Shown in pieces: positions 17,461 to 27,271 of a DNA stretch of 64,000 bases. The DNA is from Xenophilus arseniciresistens. Its GTDB lineage: Bacteria; Pseudomonadota; Gammaproteobacteria; Burkholderiales; Burkholderiaceae_C. Made by a program: the position numbers and the translations under genes. Location of the stretch: the NCBI RefSeq assembly GCF_028023875.1, contig NZ_JAQIPB010000002.1, positions 744,001 through 808,000 on the forward strand, given 5' to 3'. Positions within the stretch are counted from its first letter, which is position 1, and the number at the start of each line of letters is the position of its first letter. Below the pieces are notes generated by a model that made no database searches, was not told where the DNA came from, and saw nothing but the letters and a program-made list of their open reading frames with translations.

Positions 17461-18413
17461 AGCTCGGCCATCACGCGCACATGGGCCTCGACGCTGCGCG
17501 CCAGCGCATCGAGCGCGTAGCCGCCCTCCAGCATGGACACGACGCGGCCGTTCGCATGCCTGCGCGCCACGTCCATGACGCGGTCGGTGATCCACACGAA
17601 GTCGTTCTCGGTCAGGCCCAGCTGGCCCATCTCGTCTTCGCGGTGCGCATCGAAGCCCGCGCTGATGAAGACCATCTGCGGCCGGAAGGCCTCCAGCCGC
17701 GGCATCCAGATGCAGTCGATCATCTCGCGCACGTCCATGCCCTTGGTGTAGGCCGGAACGGGCAGGTTGAGCATGTTGGACGCCGGCTGCTCGGTGCCGC
17801 TGAAGGGGTAGAAGGGATGCTGGAAGATGCCCACCATCAGCACGCGCTCGTCGCCAGCCAGGATGTCCTCGGTGCCGTTGCCGTGGTGCACGTCGAAGTC
17901 GACGATGGCCACGCGCGACAGGCCATGCGCGTCCAGCGCATGGCGCGCCGCGATGGCCACGTTGTTGAGGAAGCAAAAGCCCATGGCCTGCTCGCGGCAG
18001 GCATGGTGGCCGGGCGGGCGCACGGCGCAAAAGGCATTGCCCAGTTCGCCGGCCAGCACGGCATCGGTGGCGGCAATGGCGGCTCCCGCGGCGCGGCGCG
18101 CGGCCAGCAGGGTGCGGCGGTTCAGGGCGGTGTCGGGGTCGACCTGCGCATGGGTGGGGCCGCCGGCCGATTCATCGGCCACCAGGCGCTGGTGCAGCGC
18201 CTCGAGGGTTTCGAGGTGCGTGGCGCTGTGTGCGCGCGTGATCTGGGCCAAGGTGGCCAGCGGGATGTCCTCGCGCCGCGCCAGTGCATCGGCCACGCCC
18301 GTGAGCAGCAGACGGTCCTCGATCGCGTCCAGGCGGGCCGGGCATTCCGGGTGACCGCCTCCCATCTCATGCTGCCAGAAGTCGCGGTGGATGAAGTAGC
18401 CGGTGCTTGCCAT
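17457..18413 (-). CDS. Histone deacetylase-family protein (class II, acetylpolyamine amidohydrolase-like)
   Basis: A 318-residue arginase-deacetylase-fold enzyme. Zn and catalytic residues are visible: PPGHHA (His-His charge relay), VDFDVHHGNGTEDI (Zn-binding Asp and His), SAGFDAHREDEMGQL (Zn-binding Asp) and LEGGY (catalytic Tyr). Bacterial members deacetylate lysine or polyamine substrates. The start at 18413 gives the conserved opening GYFIHRDFWQHEMGGGHPECPARL; an ATG at 18476 would add 21 poorly conserved residues. It is divergent from the MoxR gene and coupled to the MscS gene by a GTGA overlap. Confidence 0.88.
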   Translation of the reverse strand: MASTGYFIHRDFWQHEMGGGHPECPARLDAIEDRLLLTGVADALARREDIPLATLAQITRAHSATHLETLEALHQRLVADESAGGPTHAQVDPDTALNRRTLLAARRAAGAAIAATDAVLAGELGNAFCAVRPPGHHACREQAMGFCFLNNVAIAARHALDAHGLSRVAIVDFDVHHGNGTEDILAGDERVLMVGIFQHPFYPFSGTEQPASNMLNLPVPAYTKGMDVREMIDCIWMPRLEAFRPQMVFISAGFDAHREDEMGQLGLTENDFVWITDRVMDVARRHANGRVVSMLEGGYALDALARSVEAHVRVMAEL

Positions 18414-18540
18414 GGATGGGGGCAGCTCCGCTGTGACTGGCACGGGCCGCGGCACGCGCGGAGCTTCTTGTCTCATTGAGTCGGTTCAGCCATGACCACA
18501 CGACATGAAGGCTTGCGTGGGCATGCGCTATCGTTTGCAG

Positions 18541-19473
<933 letters not shown>

Positions 19474-19480
19474 AGCCGCG

Positions 19481-20509
19481 ATGGCCGTCGCGGCAGCCTC
19501 TTCCACCGCGCAGGGCGCCGCCGCCCGCGGCCTGCGCCAGCGTGTGGACGCCTGGTTCCTGGCCCGGCTGGCGCCCAGCGACCAGATCAGCCTGAACCAG
19601 CGCAACGTCTACATCCTGCCCACACGCGCGGGGCTGATGCTGATGGCCACGCTGGCCATCCTGCTGCTGGCCTCGATCAACTACCAGCTCAACCTGGGCT
19701 ACCTGCTCACCTTCCTGCTGGCCGGCTGCGCGACCGTGGGCATGCAGGTGGGCCACGGCACGCTGCGCGGGCTGGACCTGCACCTGCTGCCGCCCACGCC
19801 GCAGTACGCCGGCAGCGCGGCGCTGCTGCGCGTGGTGCTGCACAACGCGCGGCGCCGCACGCGCTACGGCATCGGCCTGGCCGTGCATGGCCCGCGCCGG
19901 CGCAAGGCCGCGGCCCCCATCGCCTGGGCCTGGACCGACGTGCCGGGCCAGGGCCAGTCCACGGTCGAGATCGCCTTCCAGCCGCCGCGCCGCGGCTGGC
20001 ATGCGATGCCGCCGCTCACAGCCGAGACCCGTTTTCCGCTGGGCACCTTCCGCGTCTGGACCGTGTGGCGGCCCGCGGCGCAGATGCTGGTCTACCCGCA
20101 GCCTGAAGCCCATCCGCCGCCGCTGCCGGCCGGCCAGCCGCGCGGCGGCCAGGCCATGGCTTCGGCCAGCACGCAGGGCGCCGGCGAGTACGACGGCGTG
20201 CGGCCCTACCGCCGCGGCGATCCGCTCAAGCTGGTGGTCTGGAAGAAGGCGGCGCGCGCGCAGGCCGCGGGCTCCGACGAGCTGGTCAGCCGCGACGCCG
20301 CCATGGCCCAGCGCCACGAGCTGTGGCTGGAGCCGGCCGCCACCGGCCTGCCCGACCACGAAGCGCGCCTGTCGCGCCTGACGGCCTGGGTGCTGCAGGC
20401 TGATCGGCTGGGGCTGGAATACGGCCTGCAGCTGGGTGCGCGCACGCTTGGGCCGGACCAGGGCGAAGCGCACAAGCGCGCCTGCCTCGAAGCCTTGGCA
20501 ACAGCATGA
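19481..20509 (+). CDS. DUF58 domain-containing membrane protein
   Basis: A 342-residue protein with two membrane helices near residues 50-95 (GLMLMATLAILLLASINYQ and LGYLLTFLLAGCATVGMQV). A beta-rich domain follows, then the DUF58 motif EYDGVRPYRRGDPLKLVVWKKAAR, where the D-x-R-x-Y-x-x-G-D pattern is typical. It begins 7 nt after the MoxR stop. Partner of the MoxR ATPase; exact role unknown. Its stop overlaps the next start by 4 nt (ATGA). Confidence 0.88.
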   Translation: MAVAAASSTAQGAAARGLRQRVDAWFLARLAPSDQISLNQRNVYILPTRAGLMLMATLAILLLASINYQLNLGYLLTFLLAGCATVGMQVGHGTLRGLDLHLLPPTPQYAGSAALLRVVLHNARRRTRYGIGLAVHGPRRRKAAAPIAWAWTDVPGQGQSTVEIAFQPPRRGWHAMPPLTAETRFPLGTFRVWTVWRPAAQMLVYPQPEAHPPPLPAGQPRGGQAMASASTQGAGEYDGVRPYRRGDPLKLVVWKKAARAQAAGSDELVSRDAAMAQRHELWLEPAATGLPDHEARLSRLTAWVLQADRLGLEYGLQLGARTLGPDQGEAHKRACLEALATA

Positions 20510-22539
20510 GCCCAACCCTCGCCCTGCGCGCACGCCTCTTCGGCGAGATGCCGCGCGAGGCCCGCGACACGCTGTTCCTTCTGGGGGTGATCGCGCTGAT
20601 CCTGCTGCCCCAGGTGGGCCACCTGCCGCTGTGGTGCGTGGGCCTGGCGCTGGCCGTGCTCGTGTGGCGCGGCGCGCTGGCGCTGCGCTCGCGCACGCTG
20701 CCCAGCCTGTGGTGGCGCGCCGGCCTGCTGGTGCTGGCGCTGCTGGCCACCTGGGCCTCGCACCGCACCCTGCTGGGCAAGGAAGCGGGCGTGACCCTGG
20801 TGGTGGTGCTGCTGGCCCTCAAGACCCTGGAGCTGCGCGCGCGGCGCGATGCGTTCGTCATCTTCTTCCTGGGCTTCTTCGCGATGCTGACCAACTTCTT
20901 CTGGTCGCAGTCGCTGCTCACGGCCGCAGCCATGCTGCTGGCGCTGCTGGGCCTGCTCACGGCGCTGGTCAACGCGCACATGCCCGCGGGCCGGCCGCCG
21001 CTGATGCAGGCCGCGCGCACCGCGGGCTGGATGGCGCTGGCCGGCGCACCGCTGATGCTGGCGCTGTTCATGTTCTTTCCGCGCCTGTCGCCGCTGTGGG
21101 GCACGCCCAACGACAACATGACCGGCCGCAGCGGGCTGTCGAACACCATGCAGGTGGGCACCATCGCCTCGCTGGTGCTCGACGACACCATCGCCGCGCG
21201 CGTGCGCTTCGACGACGACATCGTTCCGCCGCGCAATCAGCTGTACTTCCGCGGCCCCGTGCTCTCGCAGTTCGATGGCCGCGAGTGGCGCGCCGACCAG
21301 CCCTGGGAGCGCGTCGGCCTGCCCGGCAATCTCAGCGTGCGCGGCCAGGCGGTGGGTTATGAGATCACGCTCGAACCCAGCAACCGCCCCTGGTTGCTGA
21401 TGCTGGACGCCGTGGCCCAGGCGCCCGAGGTGCCGGGCAACCTGCGCGTGTTCCAGACGCCCGAGCTGCAATGGCTGGCCAACCGGCCGCTGGGCGACCT
21501 GCTGCGCCTGCGCGCCCAAAGCCACCTGGAATTCACGCACGGGCCGCTGCGCCGCGTGCCAAGCCTGGCGCGCTACACCGCGCTGCCCGAAGGGCGCGAC
21601 CCGCAGACGCGCGCGTTGGCCGAGCAACTGCTCACGCAGGCCCGTGCCGCACAGCCCGAAGGCGACCTCACGCCGCGCCTGGTGCAGATGGCGCTGACGC
21701 GGCTGCGCACCGAAGGCTATGGCTACACGCTGGAGCCTGAGATCTACGGCGAGAACACGGCCGACGAATTCTGGTTCGTGCACAAGGCCGGTTTCTGCGA
21801 ACACATCGCCTCGGCTTTTGCGGTGCTGATGCGCGCGGCCGGCGTGCCGGCGCGCATCGTCACGGGTTTCCAGGGCGGCGAGGTCAACCCGGTCGACAAC
21901 TACTGGACCCTGCGCAACAGCGACGCCCATGCCTGGGCCGAGGTCTGGCAGGAAGGTCGCGGCTGGGTGCGCGTGGACCCGACGGGCGCCATCTCGCCCG
22001 AGCGCATCGGCCAGTTCCGCCGGCTGGCGCCGCAGCCGGGCTTCATGGCCTCGGCCGTGGGCGCCTTCAGCCCCACGCTGATGCAGAACCTGCGCGCCAG
22101 TTGGGAAGCGCTGAACAACCACTGGAACCAGTGGGTGCTCAACTACACCCAGAGCCGCCAGCTCGATCTGCTCAAGCGCCTGGGCTTTGACAGCCCCAGC
22201 CTGGCCGACCTGGCCTGGGTGCTGCTGGTGCTGCTGGCCGCAGGCAGCCTGGCCGTCGGCGGCTGGGCGCTGTGGGAGCGCCGGCGCACCGACCCGTGGC
22301 TGCGCCTGCTGGCCCAGGCGCGCGCGCGGCTGGCCGCGACCGGCATCGAACTGCCGCCCCATGCCGCGCCGCGCCAGATGGCCGAGCGCCTGGCGCGCGA
22401 GGCCGATGCGCAGGCCCATGCCCCGTTGCGCGACTGGCTGCTGCGCCTGGAGGCCTGGCGCTACGGGCGCGAGCCCTCGCCCGCGGGCCTGGCGGCGCTG
22501 CGGCGCGAACTCCAGCAGATCCGCCCCATCCGTCGCTGA
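20506..22539 (+). CDS. tgpA: TgpA-type membrane transglutaminase (DUF3488/transglutaminase-like)
   Basis: A 677-residue protein. About six N-terminal membrane helices fill residues 20-190, followed by a periplasmic region and a transglutaminase-like core with Cys431 in AGFCEHIASAF, His475 in SDAHAWAEVW and Asp491 in VDPTGAI. One further membrane helix (about residues 565-585) precedes a C-terminal cytoplasmic tail. The Pseudomonas homologue TgpA is a periplasmic transglutaminase important for viability. It is the third gene of the MoxR-DUF58-TgpA set and starts inside the DUF58 stop (ATGA). Confidence 0.92.
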   Translation: MSPTLALRARLFGEMPREARDTLFLLGVIALILLPQVGHLPLWCVGLALAVLVWRGALALRSRTLPSLWWRAGLLVLALLATWASHRTLLGKEAGVTLVVVLLALKTLELRARRDAFVIFFLGFFAMLTNFFWSQSLLTAAAMLLALLGLLTALVNAHMPAGRPPLMQAARTAGWMALAGAPLMLALFMFFPRLSPLWGTPNDNMTGRSGLSNTMQVGTIASLVLDDTIAARVRFDDDIVPPRNQLYFRGPVLSQFDGREWRADQPWERVGLPGNLSVRGQAVGYEITLEPSNRPWLLMLDAVAQAPEVPGNLRVFQTPELQWLANRPLGDLLRLRAQSHLEFTHGPLRRVPSLARYTALPEGRDPQTRALAEQLLTQARAAQPEGDLTPRLVQMALTRLRTEGYGYTLEPEIYGENTADEFWFVHKAGFCEHIASAFAVLMRAAGVPARIVTGFQGGEVNPVDNYWTLRNSDAHAWAEVWQEGRGWVRVDPTGAISPERIGQFRRLAPQPGFMASAVGAFSPTLMQNLRASWEALNNHWNQWVLNYTQSRQLDLLKRLGFDSPSLADLAWVLLVLLAAGSLAVGGWALWERRRTDPWLRLLAQARARLAATGIELPPHAAPRQMAERLAREADAQAHAPLRDWLLRLEAWRYGREPSPAGLAALRRELQQIRPIRR

Positions 22540-22571
22540 TGCGCGCGGGCCGGCACCGGCCGCGCGGCACA

Positions 22572-23651
22572 ATGGTGCCGATGCTCTGCCCCGCCCTGCG
22601 CTCCACCCTGGCGGCCGCCCTGCTCGGCCTGGCCACCACCGTCCTGGCACCGCTGCCAGCCCAGGCCCAGGCCGCCAACCCCGTGCGCGGCAGCACGCCC
22701 TACGCCACGCGCGCCGACGCCATGGCCTTTGCCGATGAAGTGGCGGCGCGGCGCGGGCTGGACAGCGCCTGGGTGCGCCAGACCATCGGCCAGGCCCGCT
22801 TCCTGCCCAACGTGCCCAGGCTCATGCTGCCCGCGCGCACGCCCACGCAGAAGAACTGGCGCGTCTACCGCAGCCGCTTCATCGACCCCGTGCGCATCGC
22901 CGCGGGCGCGCGCTTCTGGCGCGACAACGCCACCACCCTGGCGCGCGCCGAGCGCGAGTTCGGCGTGCCGGCCGAGATCATCGTGGGCATCATCGGCGTC
23001 GAGACCATCTACGGCCGCGACATGGGGCGCTTTCGCGTCATCGACGCGCTGGCCACGCTGGCCTTCGACTTCCCTGATGCACACCCGCGCGCCGAGCAGC
23101 GCCGCGCCTTCTTCCGCGAGGAACTGGAAAGCTTCCTGGACACCGGCAGCCGCACCCACGCCGACCCGCTCACGCCGCTGGGCAGCTATGCCGGCGCCAT
23201 GGGCATGCCGCAGTTCATGCCCAGCAGCATCGCCAAGTACGCGGTGGACTACGACCGCGACGGCCGCATCGACCTGGTGGGCAACCCGCAGGACGTGATC
23301 GGCTCGGTCGCCAACTACTTCAAGGCCTTCGGCTGGCAGCCCGGCATGCCCAGCGTCTACCCCGTGCGCCTCGACACCGCGCGGCTGAAGATGGATGTGC
23401 TCATGGCGCCCGACATCCTGCCCACCTTCAGCGCCGACAGCTTCGTGGCGGCGGGCGCGCAGCTGCAGGGCCCGGCCCTCAGTCACCCGGGCCTGCTCGC
23501 GCTGATCGAGCTGCGCAACGGCGAAGACGCGCCCAGCTATGTGGCGGGCACGCAGAACTTCTACGTCATCACGCGCTACAACTGGAGCAGCTACTACGCC
23601 ATGTCGGTGCTGGACCTGGGCGCCGAAGTGAAGGCGGCGCTGGCGCAATGA
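22572..23651 (+). CDS. mltB: Membrane-bound lytic murein transglycosylase B
   Basis: A 359-residue MltB-family enzyme. A signal peptide (residues 1-35, ending AQAQA) has no lipobox Cys, so it may be a soluble periplasmic form. The catalytic Glu is in VGIIGVETIYGRDMGRF. Later blocks are GSYAGAMGMPQFMPSSIAKYAVDYD with an EF-hand-like DYDRDGRIDL, and RYNWSSYYAMSVLDL at the end. It cleaves peptidoglycan to 1,6-anhydromuropeptides. The ATG at 22581 is an alternative start. The gene follows tgpA by 32 nt and overlaps the HD gene by ATGA. Confidence 0.92.
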   Translation: MVPMLCPALRSTLAAALLGLATTVLAPLPAQAQAANPVRGSTPYATRADAMAFADEVAARRGLDSAWVRQTIGQARFLPNVPRLMLPARTPTQKNWRVYRSRFIDPVRIAAGARFWRDNATTLARAEREFGVPAEIIVGIIGVETIYGRDMGRFRVIDALATLAFDFPDAHPRAEQRRAFFREELESFLDTGSRTHADPLTPLGSYAGAMGMPQFMPSSIAKYAVDYDRDGRIDLVGNPQDVIGSVANYFKAFGWQPGMPSVYPVRLDTARLKMDVLMAPDILPTFSADSFVAAGAQLQGPALSHPGLLALIELRNGEDAPSYVAGTQNFYVITRYNWSSYYAMSVLDLGAEVKAALAQ

Positions 23652-24298
23652 CCCTTGCCGCATCCCCCGCCCTGCACGCGCACTGGCAGCAGGCCTGGCA
23701 GGACCTGGGCCTGAGCGCGCCCGAGGGCCTGTTCGAGGCCCTGGCCGCCGCCTGGTCCGAACCCTGGCGCCACTACCACACGCTGCAGCACCTGGGCGAA
23801 TGCCTGGACGCGCTGGCCCGCGAGCGCGCGCTGGCCCGGCGCCCGGGCGAGCTGGCGCTGGGCCTGTTCTTCCACGACGCGGTGTACGCGCTGCAGGCCG
23901 ACGACAACGAGGCCCGCAGCGCCGAATGGGCCGTGCGTGCCTTGCAGGAGGCACGCGTGCCGGCCGACGCCATCGCGCGCGTGCATGCCCTCGTCATGGC
24001 CACCTGCCACCAGGCCACAGCCGCCGCGCCCATCGACCCCGACGCGCAGCTGCTGGTGGACATCGACCTGGCCATCCTGGGCGCCGCGCCCGCGCGCTTC
24101 GCGCAGTACGAGGCCCAGATCCGGCGCGAGTACGCCCATGTGCCGCCCGAGGTCTTCGAGCCGCGGCGCCGCCGCATCCTGGGCAGCTTCCTGGCGCGCG
24201 ACCCCATCTACCAGACACCCGGCCTGCATGCGCGCTGCGAAGCGCAGGCGCGCGTGAATCTGACGCAGGCCATCGCGGCCAGCGGCACGCCCGGCTGA
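23648..24298 (+). CDS. Predicted metal-dependent HD-superfamily phosphohydrolase
   Basis: A 216-residue all-helical protein. The motifs RHYHTLQHL, LFFHDAVY and DIDLAILG match the HD-type predicted metal-dependent hydrolases (COG4339), in which His-Asp pairs bind metal. The substrate is unknown. It starts inside the mltB stop codon (ATGA), so it belongs to the same transcript. Confidence 0.8.
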   Translation: MTLAASPALHAHWQQAWQDLGLSAPEGLFEALAAAWSEPWRHYHTLQHLGECLDALARERALARRPGELALGLFFHDAVYALQADDNEARSAEWAVRALQEARVPADAIARVHALVMATCHQATAAAPIDPDAQLLVDIDLAILGAAPARFAQYEAQIRREYAHVPPEVFEPRRRRILGSFLARDPIYQTPGLHARCEAQARVNLTQAIAASGTPG

Positions 24299-24308
24299 GC
24301 GCGCGGCC

Positions 24309-24758
24309 TCAGTCGGCGCTGCTGCACACCGTCTGCGAACCGACCCGGTTGCAATAGCGGATCTGCGGCGGCGCCCAGCCCGCCTTCTCGCGCAGCTGCA
24401 GGCCGACCTGGCCCTCCCGGGCTTGCGCGGTCACCCGCGTCTGCGCCTGGGCCAGCGCTTCCTCCAGGCCCTGCCCCATCTGGCGGCAGAACTCCGGCGA
24501 GCTGGGGCTCTGGGCGGCCAGCTCCACATGCCGCTGCAGCTTCCAGCGGTCGTATGTGTGCGCGTTGATCACGCTCAGCACCAGGTTGCGGCCCCGGGCC
24601 GCCAGCTCGGGCGGCATGTGGCCCTGCTGCGCGCAACCCGCCGCCTTGGCCAGGCCAAAACCCAGAAAGGCATAGTCGTCTTCGGGCAGGCTTGGCCTGG
24701 CCGTCGCGCATGCCGTGGCCAGCATGCCGGCCGCACACGCGAGCAGGGTTTTTTGCAT
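24309..24758 (-). CDS. Putative small lipoprotein, unknown function
   Basis: A 149-residue protein of unknown family. The N-terminus MQKTLLACAAGMLATACATA looks like a lipoprotein signal with a weak lipobox (LATAC, Cys16). The mature part is polar, with predicted helices and a C-terminal pair of Cys residues (IRYCNRVGSQTVCSSAD) that could form a disulfide. It is convergent with the HD gene (10 nt apart). The frame extends upstream to 24821, but that adds a non-signal Arg-rich stretch. Confidence 0.6.
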   Translation of the reverse strand: MQKTLLACAAGMLATACATARPSLPEDDYAFLGFGLAKAAGCAQQGHMPPELAARGRNLVLSVINAHTYDRWKLQRHVELAAQSPSSPEFCRQMGQGLEEALAQAQTRVTAQAREGQVGLQLREKAGWAPPQIRYCNRVGSQTVCSSAD

Positions 24759-24920
24759 GAGCCAATGTAGCAGTCGCCCGCGGCGCGAAGGCGCTCCATG
24801 CCCGTCACGGCAGCGACACACCCCACGCGTAAATCACCAATTTGGGGGATACCCAGGCGCGGCCCGGCCCACTAGGCTCGCCGGTGCAAAACCCTGCCCT
24901 GTCTCCACGCCGCCCCCACC

Positions 24921-25334
24921 ATGTCGATCAAGACCGTGCTCTACGTCAGCAGAGCGCAGCGCCACCGGGCCCCCCGTCATTTGCAAGCCCTCATCCCGCT
25001 GGCGCGCGCGGCCAATGAACGCGAGCGCATCACCGCCGTGCTGATGTTCGACGGCCGCAACTACACCCATCTGCTGGAGGGCCCCGCCAAGGCGGTGGAC
25101 GCCACCATGGCGCGCATTGCGATGGACCCGCGGCACACCCGGATGCGCGTGCTCTTCGAGCAGGCCCGCACCACCCGTTCCTACGTGGGCTTTCCGCTGA
25201 GCTACCTGCACGACGACACGCGCCAGGCCCTGACCACCGAACTGGTCGACGGCCACCGGGCGCTGTCGGGCGAGCAGGTCAAGGCTCTGTTCCCGGCCTG
25301 GTGCAGCGAGGAACCGGCCGCCGCGCCTTACTGA
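24921..25334 (+). CDS. BLUF-domain protein with His in place of the key Gln
   Basis: A 137-residue single BLUF domain with a short tail. The first strand LYVSRA has Tyr8, and Asn32 is in AANERERITAVLMF, both as in PixD-type photoreceptors. In the segment normally reading F-x-Q-x-L-E-G the sequence is YTHLLEG, so position 50 is His. The usual Trp/Met region near residues 88-95 reads RSYVGF, lacking both. BLUF proteins bind FAD and sense blue light through Tyr8-Gln50-flavin hydrogen bonds, so light sensing may be altered or lost. Its 3' end overlaps the end of the dialkylresorcinol operon by 7 nt on the other strand. Confidence 0.82.
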   Translation: MSIKTVLYVSRAQRHRAPRHLQALIPLARAANERERITAVLMFDGRNYTHLLEGPAKAVDATMARIAMDPRHTRMRVLFEQARTTRSYVGFPLSYLHDDTRQALTTELVDGHRALSGEQVKALFPAWCSEEPAAAPY

Positions 25335-25843
25335 CGCACCCAGCGCCACCATTCGCTGCGCAGCCCATCCGGCCCGGCCTCCACCCGGCCCAGCAGCAGG
25401 CCGGCATCGGCCGCCCCGGCCAGCCCCAGGGCCGTCAGCGCGGCCGGCCCCTCGCCCCGCATGGCCAGGAAGGCCGCATCGCCCTGCCAGCCCAGGCCCT
25501 GCGCCAGCGCCGCCAGCGTGATGGCCGGCTGGCTCTGCATGAAGGTGAAGGGCATGGGCAGGTCTTCCTGCCATTGCGCAAGCGCCTCGCGCTGCGCCTG
25601 TGCGGGGCCGCCCCGGCTCAGCAGGCGCAGCCGCGCGGCGGGCGGCAGCTGCGTTTCGCCAGCCGCCTGCAGGCAGCCCAGCGCGCCATACAGCGCCAGC
25701 TCGGTCCATTCGCCCAGGCGGCGCGGGCGATGGCCCAGCATCTGCGCCAGCGCCTCACGCCAGTGCGCAGGCGGCGCGGCCTGGCCCACGTGCGCGCACA
25801 GGCGCCAGCCGGGCATGTGCAGTGGCAGCGGGTGCCGTGTCAT
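25328..25843 (-). CDS. Ketosynthase-like small protein of the dialkylresorcinol operon (tentative)
   Basis: A 171-residue protein without a catalytic Cys motif. The run from RLGEWTELALYGALGCLQAAG to PMPFTFMQSQPAITLAALAQGLG resembles the N-terminal half of a beta-ketoacyl synthase or chain-length factor, in which the block before the active site reads P-x-x-F-x-x-S-x-x-N. I suggest a degenerate ketosynthase partner; this is a pattern match, not an identification. It starts inside the stop of the ketosynthase gene (ATGA) and is the last gene of the operon. Its end overlaps the BLUF gene. Confidence 0.5.
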   Translation of the reverse strand: MTRHPLPLHMPGWRLCAHVGQAAPPAHWREALAQMLGHRPRRLGEWTELALYGALGCLQAAGETQLPPAARLRLLSRGGPAQAQREALAQWQEDLPMPFTFMQSQPAITLAALAQGLGWQGDAAFLAMRGEGPAALTALGLAGAADAGLLLGRVEAGPDGLRSEWWRWVRQ

Positions 25844-26958
25844 GAAGGCTGCGCCTCCAGAACCCAGGCGTTGTGACCCCCGCCGAAGCCGATGGTGTGG
25901 AAGAGCACGCGCGCCAGCGATGCCGGCGCTTCGTGCAGAGCCAGCCAGCGCAGGTTCAGCGCCGGATCGGGCTGTGCATCCGGCGCCAGCGCGGCGGGCC
26001 ACAGGCGCTCTTCCAAGCAGCCCAGCAGCAGCGCCAGCTCGACGGCGGCCGACGCCCCCATGCAATGGCCGATCCAGGGCTTGAAACCGATCAGCGGCGG
26101 CACGCCCTGCGCGCCGAACAGCGCGTGCAGGGCCTGCGCCTCGGCCGCGTCGTTGCCCGGACTGCCGGCCGCCTGTGGCTTGACCAGGCCGAGCTGCGCC
26201 GGCGTGCAGCCCGCCTGGGCCAGCGCGGCGCGCGCCGCGGCTTCGATGGCCTGCGGCGCGGCGCCGGTGGGCTGGCTGCCGTCCACGGCATGGGCCGCGC
26301 CCGCCAGGCGCCAGCGTGTGGGCGCCGTGCACAGGTGCAGCGCCGCCACGGCCTGGCCCAGCACCAGGCCGTCGCGCTGCGCGCCAAAGGGCCGCGCGCG
26401 CAGCGGCGACAGCAGCTGCAGCCCGCCGAAGCCGGCCGGCGTGAACAGGTTGTCCATCTCCACACCCAGCACCAGCGCGTCGCTGCCTTCGCCCGCCTGC
26501 AGCCAGTCGCGTGCGGCCATCAGGGCCTGCGCCGACGAGGTGCAGGCCGAGGAGAAGCAGAACACCGGGCCGGGCCAGTCCAATGCACGGGCCACCGCAT
26601 CGGCAAAGCTGTGCAGGTCACCCGCGAAGGCCGGGGCGCGCAGCCCCGCCTGCTCTTCCTCGTAACCCATGTCCAGCGACGAGGAGCCGATGAACAGCGC
26701 CATGCCCGGCTGCGGCTGCAGGCCGGTCTGCGCCACCACGGCGCGCACGGCCTGCGCCAGCCGCGCCTGCCATGGGCCGGGCAGCGGCGGCAGGCGATGC
26801 AGGGGCCAGCGATGGCCGGGGGCGACCTCCACGCAGCCGGCGTCGGCCGGCGGCCGCTGCAGCGCGGCCCGGGCCGCAGCCCAGCCCCAGCCCAGGCTGC
26901 TGACCAGGCCGCGGCCGGCCACATGCACGGGCAGGCGTTGTGCGCTTTGCTCGCTCAT
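25840..26958 (-). CDS. Beta-ketoacyl-ACP synthase (KAS I/II-like) of the dialkylresorcinol operon
   Basis: A 372-residue thiolase-fold condensing enzyme. The nucleophile is Cys139 in CFSSACTSSAQAL. The second conserved block reads LVKPQAAGSPGNDAAEA, so the usual first His (N-x-H-G-T) is Gln262. The second His is kept as His298 in KPWIGHCMGASAAVELA. It probably elongates or supplies an acyl chain on the operon's own ACP. The altered triad (Cys-Gln-His) may slow decarboxylation or change specificity. The gene lies 25 nt downstream of the ACP gene. Confidence 0.82.
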   Translation of the reverse strand: MSEQSAQRLPVHVAGRGLVSSLGWGWAAARAALQRPPADAGCVEVAPGHRWPLHRLPPLPGPWQARLAQAVRAVVAQTGLQPQPGMALFIGSSSLDMGYEEEQAGLRAPAFAGDLHSFADAVARALDWPGPVFCFSSACTSSAQALMAARDWLQAGEGSDALVLGVEMDNLFTPAGFGGLQLLSPLRARPFGAQRDGLVLGQAVAALHLCTAPTRWRLAGAAHAVDGSQPTGAAPQAIEAAARAALAQAGCTPAQLGLVKPQAAGSPGNDAAEAQALHALFGAQGVPPLIGFKPWIGHCMGASAAVELALLLGCLEERLWPAALAPDAQPDPALNLRWLALHEAPASLARVLFHTIGFGGGHNAWVLEAQPS

Positions 26959-26983
26959 GCGGCTTCGCGCGCAGTGCGCATGT

Positions 26984-27271
26984 TCAAGCCTGCGCGCGCA
27001 TGTGCGCCAGCAGGTGATCGGCCAGGTGCGACAGCGATTGCAGCGCGCGGCGGGTTTCCTTGCTGTCGGGCATGCGCACGCCATAGCGCTTCTGGATGGC
27101 CATCGACAGCTGCAGCGCGTCCAGCGAGTCCAGGTCCAGCCGCGCGTCGGGGCCGAACAGCGGCTCCTCGGGCTGCAGGCCGCCGGGCGGCTCGGCGCGT
27201 TCGACGGCGGCCAGCAGCATGGCGGGCAGCTCGGCCATCAGGGTGGTGCGGTCCATCGCGGTGGGCGTCAT
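26984..27271 (-). CDS. Acyl carrier protein of the dialkylresorcinol operon
   Basis: A 95-residue ACP. The phosphopantetheine site is Ser49 in ARLDLDSLDALQL, and the helix after it reads SMAIQKRYGVRMPDSKETR. In dialkylresorcinol clusters an ACP (DarC) carries the beta-keto acyl chain for DarA/DarB; this gene fits that role. The start codon overlaps the stop of the ABC permease by one base (TGATG). Length and charge are normal for a type II ACP. Confidence 0.87.
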   Translation of the reverse strand: MTPTAMDRTTLMAELPAMLLAAVERAEPPGGLQPEEPLFGPDARLDLDSLDALQLSMAIQKRYGVRMPDSKETRRALQSLSHLADHLLAHMRAQA

